A stretch of 64,000 nt of DNA. It comes from Mycolicibacterium alvei (lineage in GTDB: Bacteria; Actinomycetota; Actinomycetes; Mycobacteriales; Mycobacteriaceae). Under the pieces are notes generated by a model, which was not told where the DNA came from, did no database searches, and saw only the letters and a program-made list of their open reading frames with translations. The translations under genes were made by a program, and so were the position numbers. Where the stretch lies: NCBI RefSeq assembly GCF_010727325.1, contig NZ_AP022565.1, positions 5,394,001-5,458,000 on the forward strand. Direction: 5' to 3'. Shown piece by piece: positions 50,939 through 59,487 of this stretch (the first letter of the stretch is position 1; every line of letters starts with the position of its first letter).

Positions 50939-52063
50939 TCACTCCTTCCCGAGGTCGAGCAGTCGGCGCGCGATGATGTTGCGCTGCACTTCGGCGGTGC
51001 CGCCGTAGATCGTCGAGGCTCGCGAATACAGGTACTCGGTGCGCCATTCGGAGTCTTCGAGTTCGATGACGCCGGGGAGCAGGTTGCGTGCGGTGTCGTA
51101 GAGCAACTGCTCGGCCCCGGCGAGTAGCACCTTGTCGATCGAGGTGTCCGGCCCCAGCTTCTGGCCGTCAGCCAGCCGGTGCTGGGTCGCCGCCGACCGG
51201 CACCGCAGCGTGTGCAGGGCCAGATAGACCTCGCCGAGGTCTGAATCCACCACCTGGCCTTGGCGTTTCACCGCTTCGACCAAGGCGTCGAACCGTGAGT
51301 ACAGGTAGGCGATGCGCTGCCAGAAGCAGGTCGAACGCTCGTAGGGCAGCAGATCCATCGCCAGCTGCCAGCCGTCACCGGGCTTGCCGAGCATCCGTGA
51401 GTCGTCGACGACCACGTCGTCGAAGTACACCTCGCAGAACTCGTCGACATCGTGCATGGTGTGCAAGGGCCGGATGGTGATGCCGGGGGCATCGGTATCG
51501 ACGAAGAAGGCCGTGATCGCCTGGTGGTTGGGAGTGTCCGCATCGCCGGTGCGGGTCAGCAGGATGCATCGGTGTGAGTACTGCGCGAAGCTGGTCCAGA
51601 CCTTCTGCCCGTTGACGACCCACTTGCCGTCCTCGCGCTGGACCGCACGCGTCGTCAGCGAGGCCAGGTCACTGCCGGAGCCCGGTTCGGAGAATCCCTG
51701 GCACCACTGTTCCTCGCCGCTCAGCAGCTTCGGCACCATCTCGGCGGCCAACTCCGGCGACGCGTAGTCGATCATCGTCGGCGCCAGCACTTCCAGCATC
51801 GAATAGGGGCCGGGCTCGGCCAGCCTGCGGCCTACGACCTCCTCGCCGACGATGGCGCGCAGCATTGCCGGACCGCCCAGCCCGCCGGCATGCTCGGGCC
51901 AGCCGTAGCGGCTCCAGCCACCGTCGTACAGAGCCTTCTGCGCGCGGGCGAACTGACGCATGTGACCTTCCAGGGAATGGTCATCAGGCGGTGTCAGGTC
52001 GTTCTCGGTGAGCCAATCCTGCAGTGCGGTACGGAAAGCCGAGGGTTCGAACAGCTCGCTCAT
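50939..52063 (-). CDS. Acyl-CoA dehydrogenase, full-length partner
   Basis: A 374-residue FAD enzyme. The flavin-binding block is GFSEPGSGSDLASLTTRA (about residue 122), then KVWTSFAQYSHRCILLTRT, and the C-terminal end is IYGGTAEVQRNIIARRLLDLG. It introduces a double bond next to the CoA thioester, or oxidises a related bond, in beta-oxidation. It overlaps the SnoaL-like gene (ATGA). Together with the short subunit it forms the last part of the minus-strand operon that runs down from 55972. Confidence 0.88.
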   Translation of the reverse strand: MSELFEPSAFRTALQDWLTENDLTPPDDHSLEGHMRQFARAQKALYDGGWSRYGWPEHAGGLGGPAMLRAIVGEEVVGRRLAEPGPYSMLEVLAPTMIDYASPELAAEMVPKLLSGEEQWCQGFSEPGSGSDLASLTTRAVQREDGKWVVNGQKVWTSFAQYSHRCILLTRTGDADTPNHQAITAFFVDTDAPGITIRPLHTMHDVDEFCEVYFDDVVVDDSRMLGKPGDGWQLAMDLLPYERSTCFWQRIAYLYSRFDALVEAVKRQGQVVDSDLGEVYLALHTLRCRSAATQHRLADGQKLGPDTSIDKVLLAGAEQLLYDTARNLLPGVIELEDSEWRTEYLYSRASTIYGGTAEVQRNIIARRLLDLGKE

Positions 52064-52506
52064 CCCGCTTCCGGCCTACCGATCGCGTGCGGCCGGCCAT
52101 GGTCGTGATCACCGCTGCGTCGGATGAAGGTCATCGCCCGTGTCTTCAGCCGCCAGCCCTCGGCGGTCCGCACATAGGTGTCGCGGTAGTAGCCGATGCG
52201 CATGTCGTGCTTGGAGTGCTCGATGAAGCACAGCGGCTGCGTGCCGGTTGCCGTATCCGCGCCCTCGACCAGGTCGATCAGCGCGGTGCCGGTCATGAAC
52301 AGGCCCTTGGGGGCGGCGTCCACGAGGACGGGGAAGCGATTGAGCGTGTAGGTCTCGCCGAATGCGCTGTAGGTACCGTCGGGGGTGAAAACACTGACAA
52401 GACCGTCGATGTCGCCCTGGGTGATGGTCACCGCATATTTGGCGAGCACCTGTTGGATCTCGATCAGATCCTCGGTCCGCGTCGGGGAATCAGTTGATGT
52501 GCTCAT
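52060..52506 (-). CDS. SnoaL/NTF2-like protein
   Basis: A 148-residue protein with the conical NTF2-like pattern: EIQQVLAKYAVTITQGDIDGLVSVFTPDGTY at the start, and MRIGYYRDTYVRTAEGWRLKTRAM in the middle. Members act as isomerases, hydratases, small dehydratases or binding proteins on cyclic substrates. The catalytic residue cannot be assigned. It overlaps both neighbours by a few bases, so it is part of the operon. Confidence 0.8.
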   Translation of the reverse strand: MSTSTDSPTRTEDLIEIQQVLAKYAVTITQGDIDGLVSVFTPDGTYSAFGETYTLNRFPVLVDAAPKGLFMTGTALIDLVEGADTATGTQPLCFIEHSKHDMRIGYYRDTYVRTAEGWRLKTRAMTFIRRSGDHDHGRPHAIGRPEAG

Positions 52507-53734
52507 TGCGGAAGACCTTACCGCCTTTCATTACAAAATCCACATGTTGTGTAACGGTGATGTCCTCAAGCGGGTTGCCCGGCACCGCGATGATGTCGGC
52601 CAGCAGACCTTCGGCGAGCCGGCCCCGGTCGGTGACGTTGATCAGATCGGCGGCCACCACGGTCGCGGCGCGCAACACAGCGGCCGGGGGCATGCCCCAC
52701 TCCACCAGGGTGACGAGCTCGTCGGCGTTCTTGCCGTGCGGGATGGCGGGCGCATCGGTGCCGACCGCGATCTTCACCCCGGCCTCGTACGCCGCCTTGA
52801 TCGAGGTCTCGGCCTTCGGGAACATTTCGGCGGCCTTGTCCTGCAGCACCTTCGGCGCCTTGGACACGTCCATGGCCTGGGCAAGCCGGCGGGTGGTGAC
52901 CAGGAACCGGTCGTTGTCGACCAGCTTCTGGATCGCCTCGTCATCCATCAGGAAGCCGTGTTCGATGCAGTCGATGCCGCAGTCCACGGCATGCTTGACC
53001 GCTTCGGCGCCGTGGGTGTGGGCAGCGACCCGCAGCCCACGGCGATGCGCCTCGTCGACGATGGCCCGCAGTTCTTCGTCGGAATAGTGCTGTGCGCCGG
53101 CCTCTCCGGTCAGTGACATGACGCCGCCGGACACACACACTTTGATCAGCTGGGCGCCGTGCTTGATCTGATAACGCACCGCTTTGCGGATCTCGTCGAC
53201 CCCGTTGGCGATGCCCTCCTCGACCGTCAGTTCCAGTGCGCCCGGCATGAACGCGGCGAACATGGTCGGGTCGAGGTGCCCACCGGTCGGTGTGATCGCG
53301 TGCCCGGCCGGGATGATCCGCGGACCGTCGACCCAGCCTGCGTCGATTGCCTTGCCCAGGGCCACATCCAGCAGATAGCCGCCGGTCTTGACGAACAACC
53401 CGAGGTTGCGCACCGTGGTGAACCCGGCGCGCAGGGTTCGGCGGGCATTGCCGACGGCACGCAGCACGCGCGTCGGGGGATCGTCCTGCACCTGGGACAG
53501 GCCGGGGTTCTCCCCGCGCCCGCCCATCAGCAGGTTGACTTCCATGTCCATCAGGCCGGGCAGCAGGATCGAGTCACCGAGATCGATGACTTCGCCTTCG
53601 TCGGCGGTGCCGACAAAGGCTTCGGCATCCCCACCCACACCTACGATGCGGTCTCCGTCGACACGGACAATGCCGGGACGAATGATCGTCCCGGCATCGA
53701 CGTCGACCAGACCCGCGGCTTTGAGGGTCAGCAT
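52490..53734 (-). CDS. Amidohydrolase-superfamily protein lacking the usual HxH
   Basis: A 414-residue TIM-barrel protein of the imidazolonepropionase-like group. The late motifs are present: KVCVSGG (about residue 200), AAHTHGAEA (about 240), CIEHGF (about 262) and VGTDAPAIPHG (about 330). The first metal-binding motif, normally GxxDxHxH, reads GLMDMEVNL here, so both His residues are Glu and Asn. Activity with fewer metals or on a ring-opening reaction is possible. It overlaps the SnoaL-like gene by 17 bp and lies 3 bp after the small protein gene. Confidence 0.82.
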   Translation of the reverse strand: MLTLKAAGLVDVDAGTIIRPGIVRVDGDRIVGVGGDAEAFVGTADEGEVIDLGDSILLPGLMDMEVNLLMGGRGENPGLSQVQDDPPTRVLRAVGNARRTLRAGFTTVRNLGLFVKTGGYLLDVALGKAIDAGWVDGPRIIPAGHAITPTGGHLDPTMFAAFMPGALELTVEEGIANGVDEIRKAVRYQIKHGAQLIKVCVSGGVMSLTGEAGAQHYSDEELRAIVDEAHRRGLRVAAHTHGAEAVKHAVDCGIDCIEHGFLMDDEAIQKLVDNDRFLVTTRRLAQAMDVSKAPKVLQDKAAEMFPKAETSIKAAYEAGVKIAVGTDAPAIPHGKNADELVTLVEWGMPPAAVLRAATVVAADLINVTDRGRLAEGLLADIIAVPGNPLEDITVTQHVDFVMKGGKVFRNEHIN

Positions 53735-53737
53735 CGG

Positions 53738-54082
53738 TTAAACCACCGGCTCCCGGGTGATCTCGACCCAGGCTGCGCCACTGTCCAGCACGCGGGGCTG
53801 CTTCCAGGCCTCCACCGGGAAGCTCACCATCACCACGGACTGCATCAGGTGCATCAGCCGTTTCGCGTCATCGGGCATGTCGTGCAACGGGAATCGCGCA
53901 TCGAGGTACACCATGACGTCCTCGAGTCGGGCCAGGCCGACGTCATAGAGGTCCTGCATCTCCTCCATGGTCGACGCCAACCGCTTGGCGTACCGCTCGG
54001 GTTCGGTGGCCAGGATCCAGTCGGAAAACCGTTCCAGGTCGGCGAACTCGGCAGGAAGCAGGGCTTCTTTCGTCTCAGACAT
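53738..54082 (-). CDS. Small protein linked to the Rieske oxygenase
   Basis: A 114-residue protein that I do not recognise by function. It has a long helical middle (FADLERFSDWILATEPERYAKRL) and ends AAWVEITREPVV. The ATG at 54082 overlaps the oxygenase stop by 8 bp, so it is coupled to it. It could be a small accessory or structural subunit of the oxygenase. No metal site is evident. Confidence 0.65.
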   Translation of the reverse strand: MSETKEALLPAEFADLERFSDWILATEPERYAKRLASTMEEMQDLYDVGLARLEDVMVYLDARFPLHDMPDDAKRLMHLMQSVVMVSFPVEAWKQPRVLDSGAAWVEITREPVV

Positions 54083-55391
54083 GCGCGACACTCCCGTTGG
54101 TATTGGCGGCCTTCTCGGCCTGCTCAGCCTTGTATGCATCAACGTACTTGTGCGCGGTGTGGTGCAGGTGACGCAACAGCACTTCCTGGTCGCACAGCGG
54201 GAACTCGGTGACCGCCCGGGTGCCGATCTGGGTCTGGGTGGCCTCCAGGGTGTTGGCGTCCTGCAGTGCGTATTCCTTGAAGGTCACCGCGGCCAGTTCC
54301 TGCGACAGGCGCTGACGGGTGTTCTTCGGCGGCACGAAGTACAGGTTGGCCTCGAAGATGTGGCTGTCCACACCCGTCGGCCAGTAGTTGTAGGTCAGGT
54401 ACCAGCCCGGAACCCACAGCAGCAACGTCCAGTTCGGGAAGAACTCGAAGCTGTCCTGTCCCCAGGTGGGCTGGCGCGCCGGGTTGACGGCCGGCGGCAA
54501 CTCGTCGGGCAGGATGCCCTTGATGTCGGGACGGTCCCACGGACCGAACAGACCCGAATGCAGGACCCGCTCGATCGGCTTGACCATGTTGAGGTCCTTG
54601 GGTGGGGACATCCCACCCCAGGACGAGATCATCGAGTGGTCGCCCTTGATGTCGTAGTGCAGCGCCTCGAAGCCGACCTTGGCCAGTTTGGCGGCCTCTT
54701 CCGGTGTCGCCTGCTTCATGTGCAGGATCGGCGCGTGGTAGAACTCGATGAACGCGTCGATGAACAGCTTCCAGTTGGCCTTGATCTCGGCCTTGTAGCT
54801 GTAGACCTCGGTCATCTCGTGGAACGGGTAGCCCTCCAGGCCCTTGCCGAAGTCACCCATGGACTCCTTCAGCGGCTTGGCGTCGTCGTCGAAGTTGACG
54901 AAGATGAAGCCTTCCCACACCTCGCAGCGGACCGGCTTGAGCGGGTAATCGGCCTTGTCCACATCGAAGAACTCGTCTTCCTGCTGGATGAAGGTCAGGT
55001 CGCCGTTCTGGGCGTAGCGCCAGGCGTGGTACTTGCAGGTGAACTGGCGGCAGCTGCCCGAGACTTCCTCGCCCGGGTAGTCGTTCCAGACCAACTTGTT
55101 ACCGCGGTGCCGGCAGATGTTGTAGAAGGCGCGGACCACGCCTTCCTTGTCCTTGTTGATGATGATCGAGGTGCCGGCCCCTGCCGACGGCATCTCGCGG
55201 GTGAAGTAGCTACCGGCCTTGGGCAGCCGCTCGACCCGACCGACGTGCAGCCAGGTCTTGCGGAAGATGGCCTGCTGCTCCAGCTTCCAGTGCTCGGGAT
55301 CGATCGAATCGGTGTAATCGACCGGGGCGGTGCCCAGTTCGGGCCAGTTCTCGGTCCAGCTGCCGACAGCCGGCTTCGGGAAATGCGCCAT
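54075..55391 (-). CDS. Rieske non-heme iron oxygenase, alpha subunit
   Basis: A 438-residue ring-hydroxylating-type oxygenase. The Rieske [2Fe-2S] ligands are CRHRG (about residue 93) and CKYHAW (about 120). The mononuclear iron site is DAFIEFYHAPILH (about 212-224), matching the E/D-x2-H-x4-H pattern. It would hydroxylate or otherwise oxidise an aromatic or alicyclic substrate with O2. A separate reductase is not seen in the window. It lies in the minus-strand operon with the CMD-like protein upstream. Confidence 0.9.
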   Translation of the reverse strand: MAHFPKPAVGSWTENWPELGTAPVDYTDSIDPEHWKLEQQAIFRKTWLHVGRVERLPKAGSYFTREMPSAGAGTSIIINKDKEGVVRAFYNICRHRGNKLVWNDYPGEEVSGSCRQFTCKYHAWRYAQNGDLTFIQQEDEFFDVDKADYPLKPVRCEVWEGFIFVNFDDDAKPLKESMGDFGKGLEGYPFHEMTEVYSYKAEIKANWKLFIDAFIEFYHAPILHMKQATPEEAAKLAKVGFEALHYDIKGDHSMISSWGGMSPPKDLNMVKPIERVLHSGLFGPWDRPDIKGILPDELPPAVNPARQPTWGQDSFEFFPNWTLLLWVPGWYLTYNYWPTGVDSHIFEANLYFVPPKNTRQRLSQELAAVTFKEYALQDANTLEATQTQIGTRAVTEFPLCDQEVLLRHLHHTAHKYVDAYKAEQAEKAANTNGSVAHV

Positions 55392-55414
55392 TGTGTACCT
55401 ACTCTCTTCTGAAT

Positions 55415-55972
55415 TCAGTGGCCGGATTCCGGCGCAATTCCAAAGGTGTTGTAAGCCATGGCCATCAGGCCATAGCCGCCGATCGTGAAAACCAGGTCCA
55501 TCCGCTGACGCTCGGTGAGGTGTTCGCTCAGCGCAGCCCAGGTACCGTCCGAGATCTCCGAGTCGCCGTCGAGTTCGTCGACGGCGTTGAGGATGAGTTG
55601 ATCGAGATCGGTGGACGCGTCTCCGCTGGTGCTGCTCGCGATCCGCTCATCGGTGAGCCCCTCGGCCTTGCCGATGAAGGCGTGGTGGGTCCACTCGTAC
55701 TCGCACTTGCGGCGGTGGGCGATCCGCAGAATGGCGAGCTCGCGCATCTGGGGGTCCAAGGTGGAGCGGAACAGCAGGTGATTGCTGAACCGCAGGAAGG
55801 CCTTGGTCAGCGAAGGGTGGCGGGCCAGCGTCGACAGCGCGGTGCCTGCTCCCTCGGGGTTCAGCCGCTCCTCGGGGAGCATGACCGAAAGCGCCTTTCG
55901 CACATCGTCGTCCCACTCCTCGGCGGGCAAGGGGGCCAAGCGCACGGGGCGGTTCTCCTCTCGATGACCCAT
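55415..55972 (-). CDS. Carboxymuconolactone decarboxylase-like protein
   Basis: A 185-residue all-helical protein of the CMD family: RHPSLTKAFLRFSNHLLFRSTL, then AHRRKCEYEWTHHAFIGKAEGL (about residue 80), where AhpD would have a second Cys. It has only one Cys there, so it is more like CMD than peroxidase. The ATG at 55972 starts the operon; the longer frame upstream runs through the promoter region and is not coding. Its promoter carries GAGAAT-CAG-GTTCTC 19 bases away. Confidence 0.82.
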   Translation of the reverse strand: MGHREENRPVRLAPLPAEEWDDDVRKALSVMLPEERLNPEGAGTALSTLARHPSLTKAFLRFSNHLLFRSTLDPQMRELAILRIAHRRKCEYEWTHHAFIGKAEGLTDERIASSTSGDASTDLDQLILNAVDELDGDSEISDGTWAALSEHLTERQRMDLVFTIGGYGLMAMAYNTFGIAPESGH

Positions 55973-55990
55973 CGGTGACTTCTCGGTTGC

Positions 55991-56005
55991 GAGAATCAGG
56001 TTCTC
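55991..56005. promoter_or_regulatory. Operator dyad GAGAAT-CAG-GTTCTC
   Basis: The same 6-3-6 dyad as at 4364 and 5157, in the divergent gap between the minus-strand CMD-Rieske operon and the plus-strand amidohydrolase operon. It links the right arm to the TetR of the left arm. Confidence 0.7.
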
Positions 56006-56123
56006 ATTTCCGACTAAGAGGTTTCCATCTTTTGCGCCGATGGTCAACAAGAACGCGTCAGATTGTGCCGCGACCTGGCTAAATCTCCTCGTCAACGGCA
56101 TCAGAGATTGATTCTCATCAGAC

Positions 56124-56138
56124 GAGAAGCTAGTTTTC
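56124..56138. promoter_or_regulatory. Second, weaker operator dyad GAGAAG-CTA-GTTTTC
   Basis: It differs from the consensus at one position of the right arm. The larger symmetric form GAGAA-N7-TTCTC (56124-56140) overlaps it. A half-site GAGAAC follows at 56146-56151, and an imperfect copy lies at 56104-56116. It is about 45 bp upstream of the amidohydrolase start. Confidence 0.5.
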
Positions 56139-56183
56139 TCGCATAGAGAACCAATGTGACGGCCCATGGAACGGAGCGAGGCA

Positions 56184-57479
56184 GTGCACAAAGACGACAT
56201 GATCTTGATCAGCGTCGATGACCACATCATCGAACCGCCGAACATGTTCAAGAACCATCTACCGGCCAAGTACCGGGATGAGGCGCCGCGTCTGGTGCAC
56301 AACCCCGACGGGTCCGATACGTGGCAGTTCCGCGACACCGTGATCCCGAATGTGGCGTTGAACGCGGTCGCCGGCCGGCCCAAGGAGGAGTACGGGCTGG
56401 AGCCCCAGGGCCTCGACGAGATCCGCAAGGGCTGCTACGACCCCGACGAGCGGGTCAAGGACATGAATGCCGGCGGCGTGCTGGCGACCATGAACTTCCC
56501 GTCGTTCCCGGGATTCGCCGCCCGGCTGTTCGCCACGGACGACGACGAGTTCTCGTTGGCGTTGGTGCAGGCCTACAACGACTGGCACATCGACGAGTGG
56601 TGCGGGTCGAATCCGGGGCGATTCATCCCGATGGCCATCCCGGCGATCTGGGATCCGCAGCTGTGCGCCGACGAGGTCCGCCGGGTGTCGAAGAAGGGGG
56701 TGCACTCGCTGACCTTCACCGAGAACCCGTCGACTCTGGGCTACCCCTCCTTCCATGACCTGGAGTACTGGAAGCCGTTGTGGGAGGCCCTGGTTGACAC
56801 CGACACCGTGATGAACGTCCACATCGGATCGTCGGGCAAGCTGGCGATCACCGCGCCGGACGCCCCGATGGACGTCATGATCACGCTGCAGCCGATGAAC
56901 ATCGTGCAGGCCGCGGCCGACCTGTTGTGGTCCGCCCCGATCAAGGCTTACCCGGACCTCAAGATCGCGCTGTCCGAGGGTGGCACCGGGTGGATTCCGT
57001 ACTTCCTGGACCGGGTGGACCGCACCTATGAGATGCACTCGACGTGGACGCACCAGGACTTCGGCGACAAGCTCCCCTCGGAGGTGTTCCGCGAGCACTT
57101 CATGACCTGCTTCATCTCCGACCCGGTCGGGGTGAAGAACCGCCACGAGATCGGCGTGGACAACATCTGCTGGGAGATGGACTACCCGCACAGTGACTCG
57201 ATGTGGCCCGGTGCCCCCGAGGAGCTGATGGCGGTGTTCGAGACCTACGACGTTCCCGATGACGAGATCAACAAGATCACCCACGAGAACGCGATGCGCC
57301 TCTACCACTTCGAACCGTTCGCGCACATTCCCAAGGACCAGGCCACCGTCGGCGCGCTGCGCAAGGCCGCCGAGGGGCACGACGTGTCGATCCGCGCGCT
57401 GAGCCACAAGGAGAAGACCGGCGCGAGCTTCGCGGACTTCCAGGCCAACGCCAAAGTCGTTGCCGGCGCTCAAGACTGA
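56184..57479 (+). CDS. Amidohydrolase-2 (ACMSD-like) family protein
   Basis: A 431-residue protein of the amidohydrolase-2 family common in mycobacteria. The first metal motif is SVDDHIIEP (about residue 12), the His motif NVHIGSS is near 210, and MDYPHSDSMW (about 335) carries the Asp. These enzymes decarboxylate or hydrolyse carboxylated ring-cleavage products. I prefer GTG 56184, because HKDDMILISVDDHI then begins as in relatives and GGAG lies seven bases upstream; ATG 56166 is the alternative. It is the first gene of the plus-strand operon. Confidence 0.85.
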   Translation: MHKDDMILISVDDHIIEPPNMFKNHLPAKYRDEAPRLVHNPDGSDTWQFRDTVIPNVALNAVAGRPKEEYGLEPQGLDEIRKGCYDPDERVKDMNAGGVLATMNFPSFPGFAARLFATDDDEFSLALVQAYNDWHIDEWCGSNPGRFIPMAIPAIWDPQLCADEVRRVSKKGVHSLTFTENPSTLGYPSFHDLEYWKPLWEALVDTDTVMNVHIGSSGKLAITAPDAPMDVMITLQPMNIVQAAADLLWSAPIKAYPDLKIALSEGGTGWIPYFLDRVDRTYEMHSTWTHQDFGDKLPSEVFREHFMTCFISDPVGVKNRHEIGVDNICWEMDYPHSDSMWPGAPEELMAVFETYDVPDDEINKITHENAMRLYHFEPFAHIPKDQATVGALRKAAEGHDVSIRALSHKEKTGASFADFQANAKVVAGAQD

Positions 57480-57518
57480 AACTCAAGGCGAACGGCCGAG
57501 AAAATAGGAGAACACACA

Positions 57519-58709
57519 GTGTCGGGCGGTATGAACTTCGATCTGACCGAGGACCAGCAGCTGATCCGCAAATCCGTTGCGGAGCTGGCGGGCAAGTTCG
57601 ACGATCACTATTGGATGGCCAAGGACCAGGCCCACGAATTCCCGCAGGAGTTCTACGACGCCATTGCAGGCGGGGGCTGGCTCGGGATGACGATTCCCGA
57701 GGAGTACGGCGGCCATGGGCTGGGCATCACCGAGGCCACCATCCTCGCCGAGGAGGTGGCCCGCTCCGGCGGAGCCATGAACGCCGCCAGTGCGATCCAC
57801 ATGTCGATCTTCGGCATGCAACCCGTGGTCGTCTTCGGTTCGGAGGAGATGAAGAAAGAGACTCTCCCGCGGATCGTCAACGGTGACCTGCACGTGTGCT
57901 TCGGCGTCACCGAACCCGGCGCCGGCCTGGACACCTCGCGGATCACCACGTTCGCCAAGAAAGACGGCGAAAGTTACGTGGTGAACGGCCGCAAGGTCTG
58001 GATCTCCAAAGCGCTTGAGTCCGAGAAGATCCTGCTGCTCACCCGCACCGAGTCCCGCGAGGACGTCGAGAAGCGGGGCGGGAAGCCGACCGAGGGACTC
58101 TCGCTGTTCCTGACCGACCTCGACCGGGATCACGTCGAGATCCGACCCATCAACAAGATGGGCCGCAACGCAGTGAGCTCCAACGAGTTGTTCATCGACG
58201 ATCTCCGGGTGCCCGCCGAGCACCTGATCGGCGAGGAGGGCAAGGGGTTCAAGTACATCCTCCACGGGCTCAACCCGGAGCGGATGCTGATCGCCGCGGA
58301 GGCGCTCGGAATCGGCCGGGTCGCGCTGGACCGCGCGGTCAAGTACGCCAACGAGCGGGTGGTGTTCGACCGGCCGATCGGCATGAACCAGGGCGTCGCG
58401 TTCCCGCTCGCCGATTCGCTGGCCCGTCTCGATGCCGCCGAGTTGATCCTGCGCAAGGCCACCTGGCTCTACGACAACGGGAAGCCGTGTGGTCGCGAGG
58501 CCAACATGGCCAAATACCTGTGTGCGGACGCGGGTTTCGGGGCGGCCGACCGTGCCTTGCAGACCCATGGCGGGATGGGCTACTCCGAGGAATACAACAT
58601 CTCCCGGTTCTTCCGGGAGTCCCGACTGATGAAGATCGCGCCGGTGAGCCAGGAGATGATCCTGAACTTCCTCGCCGCGAACGTTCTCGGCCTGCCCAAG
58701 AGCTACTAG
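57519..58709 (+). CDS. Acyl-CoA dehydrogenase
   Basis: A 396-residue FAD acyl-CoA dehydrogenase. The domains show GMTIPEEYGGHGLG, CFGVTEPGAGLDTSRI (about residue 130), KVWISKALESEKILLLTRT and QTHGGMGYSEEYNISRFFRESRL. Downstream MKIAPVSQEM replaces the more common IYEGTSEI, so it belongs to a separate branch. The GTG at 57519 has AGGAG upstream. Its role is an oxidation step of a CoA thioester in the pathway. Confidence 0.88.
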   Translation: MSGGMNFDLTEDQQLIRKSVAELAGKFDDHYWMAKDQAHEFPQEFYDAIAGGGWLGMTIPEEYGGHGLGITEATILAEEVARSGGAMNAASAIHMSIFGMQPVVVFGSEEMKKETLPRIVNGDLHVCFGVTEPGAGLDTSRITTFAKKDGESYVVNGRKVWISKALESEKILLLTRTESREDVEKRGGKPTEGLSLFLTDLDRDHVEIRPINKMGRNAVSSNELFIDDLRVPAEHLIGEEGKGFKYILHGLNPERMLIAAEALGIGRVALDRAVKYANERVVFDRPIGMNQGVAFPLADSLARLDAAELILRKATWLYDNGKPCGREANMAKYLCADAGFGAADRALQTHGGMGYSEEYNISRFFRESRLMKIAPVSQEMILNFLAANVLGLPKSY

Positions 58710-58724
58710 GAGATTTCCAGTTCA

Positions 58725-59483
58725 ATGAGGACCTATTTCGACCTGACCGGACGTTCGGCGCTGGTGACGGGAGCCGGTGCCGGGATCGGCGCCGCGGTGT
58801 CCGAGGCACTGGCCGCTGCCGGTGCCTCGGTGCTCGTCACCGACATCAGTGGTGAGGCGGCGGCCGCGGTCGCCGAGCGAATCAATGCGGGTGGAGGTAA
58901 AGCCGACAGCGCCGCGCTGGACGTCAGCGACCGCGAGGCGGCGGTGGCCGCCGCCGCGCAGGCCGCCGCACTCGGTGAGGGCAAGCTGCACATCATCGTC
59001 AACAACGCGGGCGTCACCGCACCGGCCATGTTCCCCAAGCTGACCGACGAAACGTTCCGGGTCACCTTCGACATCCACGTGATGGGCACCTTCCATGTCA
59101 CCCAGGCCGCACTGCCGCACATGCCGACCGACGGCACCGGCCGCGTCATCAACGTCACCTCGTCCGCCGGGATCACCGGCACCCTGGGCCAGGTCAACTA
59201 CTCGGCGGCCAAGGCGGGCCTCATCGGCATGACCAAATCGCTGGCCCGTGAGCTCGCGACCAAGAACATCATGGTCAACGCATTGGCGCCGCTCGCCGCG
59301 ACGCCGATGACCGAAACCATCCGCACCAACGAGAAGTTCGCGGCCAACATGATGAACCGCATCCCGCTCAAACGGTGGGCCGAGGCCGACGAGGTCGCGG
59401 GCGCGTTCGTCTTCATGGCCTCCGATGCCGCGTCGTACATCACCGGGCAGGTGCTGCCGGTCGATGGCGGCATGGTTATGTGA
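58725..59483 (+). CDS. SDR, 3-hydroxyacyl-CoA dehydrogenase-like
   Basis: A 252-residue classical SDR: GAGAGIGAAVSEAL cofactor loop, IVNNAGVT, catalytic VNYSAAKAGLIG, and YITGQVLPVDGG at the end. It is placed between an acyl-CoA dehydrogenase and a CoA-transferase/thiolase, which suggests a hydroxyacyl-CoA oxidation step. The ATG at 58725 follows AGGAG. The neighbours on both sides are 4 to 15 bp away. Confidence 0.88.
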   Translation: MRTYFDLTGRSALVTGAGAGIGAAVSEALAAAGASVLVTDISGEAAAAVAERINAGGGKADSAALDVSDREAAVAAAAQAAALGEGKLHIIVNNAGVTAPAMFPKLTDETFRVTFDIHVMGTFHVTQAALPHMPTDGTGRVINVTSSAGITGTLGQVNYSAAKAGLIGMTKSLARELATKNIMVNALAPLAATPMTETIRTNEKFAANMMNRIPLKRWAEADEVAGAFVFMASDAASYITGQVLPVDGGMVM

Positions 59484-59487
59484 CGTT

